Origin: Elusimicrobia bacterium RIFOXYB2_FULL_48_7
GTDB taxonomy: Bacteria > Elusimicrobiota > Endomicrobiia > CG1-02-37-114 > XYA2-FULL-39-19
NCBI GenBank assembly: GCA_001800495.1
Contig: MGVM01000143.1
Coordinates: 626-6,203 of the forward strand
Direction of reading: 5' to 3'
Length of the DNA stretch: 5,578 bases
This document shows positions 3,855-5,578 of this stretch, piece by piece (the stretch's first letter is position 1; each line of letters starts with the position of its first letter). The translations under genes and the position numbers were made by a program. The notes under the pieces were generated by a model, which did not search any database, had not been told where the DNA came from, and saw nothing but the letters and a program-made list of their open reading frames with translations.

Positions 3855-5578
3855 ATGTTAGTTATGTCTGCCACTAAATTTATGATGTTATTAAAAAAAT
3901 TAATTGGAACCCCTATCGGGGCTATTCTTTTGCTGGCTTCCGTTGCCTGGTGCCAGGTGACTATCACTCCTGATGACCCCAACATCCAGTATTTCGGAAG
4001 GGTTAATTTCTCAAACCCCCAGAAACCGGTGTTTGACTGGGAGGGCGTTTATTTCAAGGCGGTTTTTGAAGGAACTTCATGCGGCGTGAAGTTTGAAGAC
4101 CAGGGGACGAATTACTTCGATATTTTCATTGATGGGGCTTTGTGGGCGAACACCGGCCCGATTGCCGGCAACGTCACATACACGGGAGTCCAGGGGCTTT
4201 CAAATTCCACCCACACGATTCTTGTTTCAAGGCGCAGTGAAACGAATAACGGTACCGGGACTGCCTTTGCGGGATTTGTGCTGGATTCGGGTTCGTCGCT
4301 TGCAATTCCACCGGCCAGGCCTATCAGGAGAATGGAATTTGTGGGAGATTCCATAACCGCGGGCTACGGGGCTGAAGCGGTATCCACGGAGGCCTACACT
4401 AACGCGAAAACAAACGCTTATTTGACTTACGCCGCACTCACGGCAAGAAATTTCAACGCTGAATACAGCTTAATTGCCAGGTCGGGCAGGGGAATGATAC
4501 GCAACAACGGCGAACTTGGCCCGGTTTCTGCCCAGCCGATGCCCAGCTATTATGAGCAGACACAGGTGAGAGTTTCCTCCAATAATTGGGATTTTGCCGC
4601 CAGCCAGGCGGATGCCGTATTAATAACGCTTGGCACTAATGATTTCTCCGGAAATTCCAGCTATTGGCCGGATAAAACAACTTTTGAAACCGCATACATA
4701 CAATTCGTGCAGAAAGTAAGGGTTAAGTATCCCGCCGCACACATTTTTTGCACATCTTTTTCTACCATGAAATCCACATGCACTTTGTATATAGAAGAAG
4801 TGGCGAACCTATTCATCTCATCCGGTGACGCAAGGGTGCATTATGCCAGCATGGAATATACGTTAATCAGCCCTGATGATATCGGCTCTGGGCACCCGAA
4901 CGCCTCAGGCCACATAAAAATGGCCAATGCCCTGATACCGATAGTTGCCGCGGCGACGGGTTGGAGTTCCGGGGTTGATACTTCCTCGCCTTCGGCGGTT
5001 GCGGCAGTGAGGGATGGAGCGGGAGCCGATGTGGACTACGTCCAGGCAACTACATTTTCCACTCAGCTCAGCGCGAACTGGGATTCAAGCGTGGACGCCG
5101 AATCGGGAATAGCAAAATACTGGTACGGTATCGGCACCGCGCCCGGAAGTATCAATATACTGGCGTGGGCTGACAATGGGACTTCCACTGCAGCAACAAA
5201 GACAGGGCTTACCTTGAGCGCGGGTACTACCTATTATTTCAGCGTGAAAGCGGAAAACGGTTCCGGCTTGCAAAGCCCGGCGACAAATTCCAATGGCCAG
5301 TATTACGCGGCGCCTGCCAGCACAACAACCCCGGTCGTGCCACCGGTCACACCTTCAACCGCCACCATAAAAGCGGAAATCCGCGCCTACCCCAACCCGT
5401 CCAATGATATAAGCGCAGCCAATCCCGTGAGATTCCGCGCCGGCGGATCTATTATAAAGGAAGCCGGCATCTATACCGTCAGCGGGCGGCTGATACGCAC
5501 CCTGTCCGGCACCGGCGCAGAAGTGAGCGAGCTCGTCTGGGACGGCAAAAATGCCTACGGCCAGAAGGTCGGCCGCGG
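3855..5578 (+). CDS. Secreted CE2-like SGNH/GDSL carbohydrate esterase with FN3-like module and C-terminal sorting domain (3' partial)
   Basis: The frame is open from ATG 3855 to the right edge (574 codons seen). Four in-frame ATGs (3855, 3864, 3882, 3885) compete and none has a good ribosome binding site; 3882/3885 would give the most compact signal peptide. Counting from 3855: signal peptide with KK at 14-15, hydrophobic core IGAILLLASVAW and likely cleavage after C33. The W before C33 argues against a lipobox. A beta-sandwich domain spans about 35-160 (YFDIFIDG). The SGNH domain (about 160-365) has FVGDSITAGYG with S166, SGRG (G211/G213), LGTNDF (G260, N262) and GHPNASGH (H347). The pairing of a beta-sandwich with the GDSITAGYG and HPN-A-GH blocks fits carbohydrate esterase family 2, which removes acetyl groups from xylan and other glycans outside the cell. 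The third residue before H347 is Gly where SGNH enzymes usually have Asp. An FN3-like module and a C-terminal domain follow. It is probably co-transcribed with the preceding gene. Confidence 0.88.
   Translation, partial: MLVMSATKFMMLLKKLIGTPIGAILLLASVAWCQVTITPDDPNIQYFGRVNFSNPQKPVFDWEGVYFKAVFEGTSCGVKFEDQGTNYFDIFIDGALWANTGPIAGNVTYTGVQGLSNSTHTILVSRRSETNNGTGTAFAGFVLDSGSSLAIPPARPIRRMEFVGDSITAGYGAEAVSTEAYTNAKTNAYLTYAALTARNFNAEYSLIARSGRGMIRNNGELGPVSAQPMPSYYEQTQVRVSSNNWDFAASQADAVLITLGTNDFSGNSSYWPDKTTFETAYIQFVQKVRVKYPAAHIFCTSFSTMKSTCTLYIEEVANLFISSGDARVHYASMEYTLISPDDIGSGHPNASGHIKMANALIPIVAAATGWSSGVDTSSPSAVAAVRDGAGADVDYVQATTFSTQLSANWDSSVDAESGIAKYWYGIGTAPGSINILAWADNGTSTAATKTGLTLSAGTTYYFSVKAENGSGLQSPATNSNGQYYAAPASTTTPVVPPVTPSTATIKAEIRAYPNPSNDISAANPVRFRAGGSIIKEAGIYTVSGRLIRTLSGTGAEVSELVWDGKNAYGQKVGR
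4977..5309 (+). repeat. FN3-like module of the esterase (copy of modules 2-3 of the first protein)
   Basis: The module opens with DTSSPSAVAAVRDGAGADV, has the core LSANWDSSVDAESGI, then YWYGIGTAPG, and ends GTTYYFSVKAENGSGLQS and NSNGQYY. It shares a 19-base identical stretch (5094-5112) and the 12 bases at 5072-5083 with module 3 of the first gene (653-671 and 631-642). It joins the catalytic domain to the C-terminal domain through a Thr/Pro-rich linker (about 5310-5375). Confidence 0.85.
5376..5578 (+). other. C-terminal sorting/FlgD-Ig-like domain of the esterase (cut by window edge)
   Basis: AYPNPSNDISAANPVRFR, then EAGIYTVSGRLIRTLSG, then LVWDGKNAYGQKVGRG matches the C-terminal domain of the first protein motif by motif. 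By comparison with that domain, only about 20 residues (GIYVYKI... to the terminal K) remain beyond the edge. This suggests that both proteins use the same export or anchoring route. Confidence 0.75.

Noticed and set aside
3850..3950. Lipoprotein signal peptide for the esterase
   Set aside because: The residue before C33 is Trp, not Gly, Ala or Ser, so the lipobox rule fails; a standard signal peptidase I site after AWC fits better.
4093..4356. 87-codon forward frame and the 80-codon reverse frame opposite it
   Set aside because: Both lie within the esterase reading frame, which carries clear SGNH motifs; neither alternative product resembles a protein family.

Overview
The window carries four plus-strand protein genes. 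They look like an accessory, secretome-related locus of a Gram-negative-type bacterium from an uncultured or sparsely sampled lineage. Long extracellular proteins built from repeated fibronectin III-like modules, ending in a 'YPNP...VSGRLI...WDG...GIYVYKI' C-terminal domain (FlgD-Ig-like / type IX-like sorting domain), are common in Elusimicrobiota and related candidate phyla such as Firestonebacteria, and in some Bacteroidota/Ignavibacteria relatives. That placement is an inference from domain style only; no marker gene is present.

Layout. (1) 2-1456: the C-terminal end of a large secreted multi-module protein, already open at the left edge, with two complete and one partial 109-117 aa FN3-like modules, a further FN3 domain and the C-terminal domain. 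(2) 1457-1587: an intergenic stretch holding a diverged relic of another C-terminal-domain tail, a small hairpin and a possible promoter. (3) 1588-1776: a small AT-rich gene (about 37% GC by hand count) resembling the antitoxin of a RelE/ParE-type toxin-antitoxin pair. The expected overlapping toxin frame opens with a good ribosome binding site but stops after seven codons. (4) 1777-1964: a non-coding or leader region with three close-set inverted repeats, possibly a structured RNA leader. (5) 1965-3842: a cytoplasmic DUF3604/PHP-fold metallohydrolase-like protein with a full set of PHP metal-binding motifs. (6) 3855-5578: a secreted carbohydrate esterase family 2 (CE2)-like SGNH esterase, followed by one FN3-like module and the same type of C-terminal domain, cut by the right edge.

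The DUF3604 gene and the esterase gene are 12 bp apart and are probably co-transcribed. The esterase and the first protein share both the FN3-like module and the C-terminal domain, down to a 19-base identical stretch, so they are probably exported or displayed by the same route and their modules have been exchanged within the genome. A role of the locus in breaking down or modifying acetylated polysaccharide is a reasonable inference from the esterase, but only the esterase gives direct support. I did not find a clear new system. The most unusual items are the structured leader at 1814-1928, the relic tail at 1479-1511 and the apparently orphaned antitoxin.
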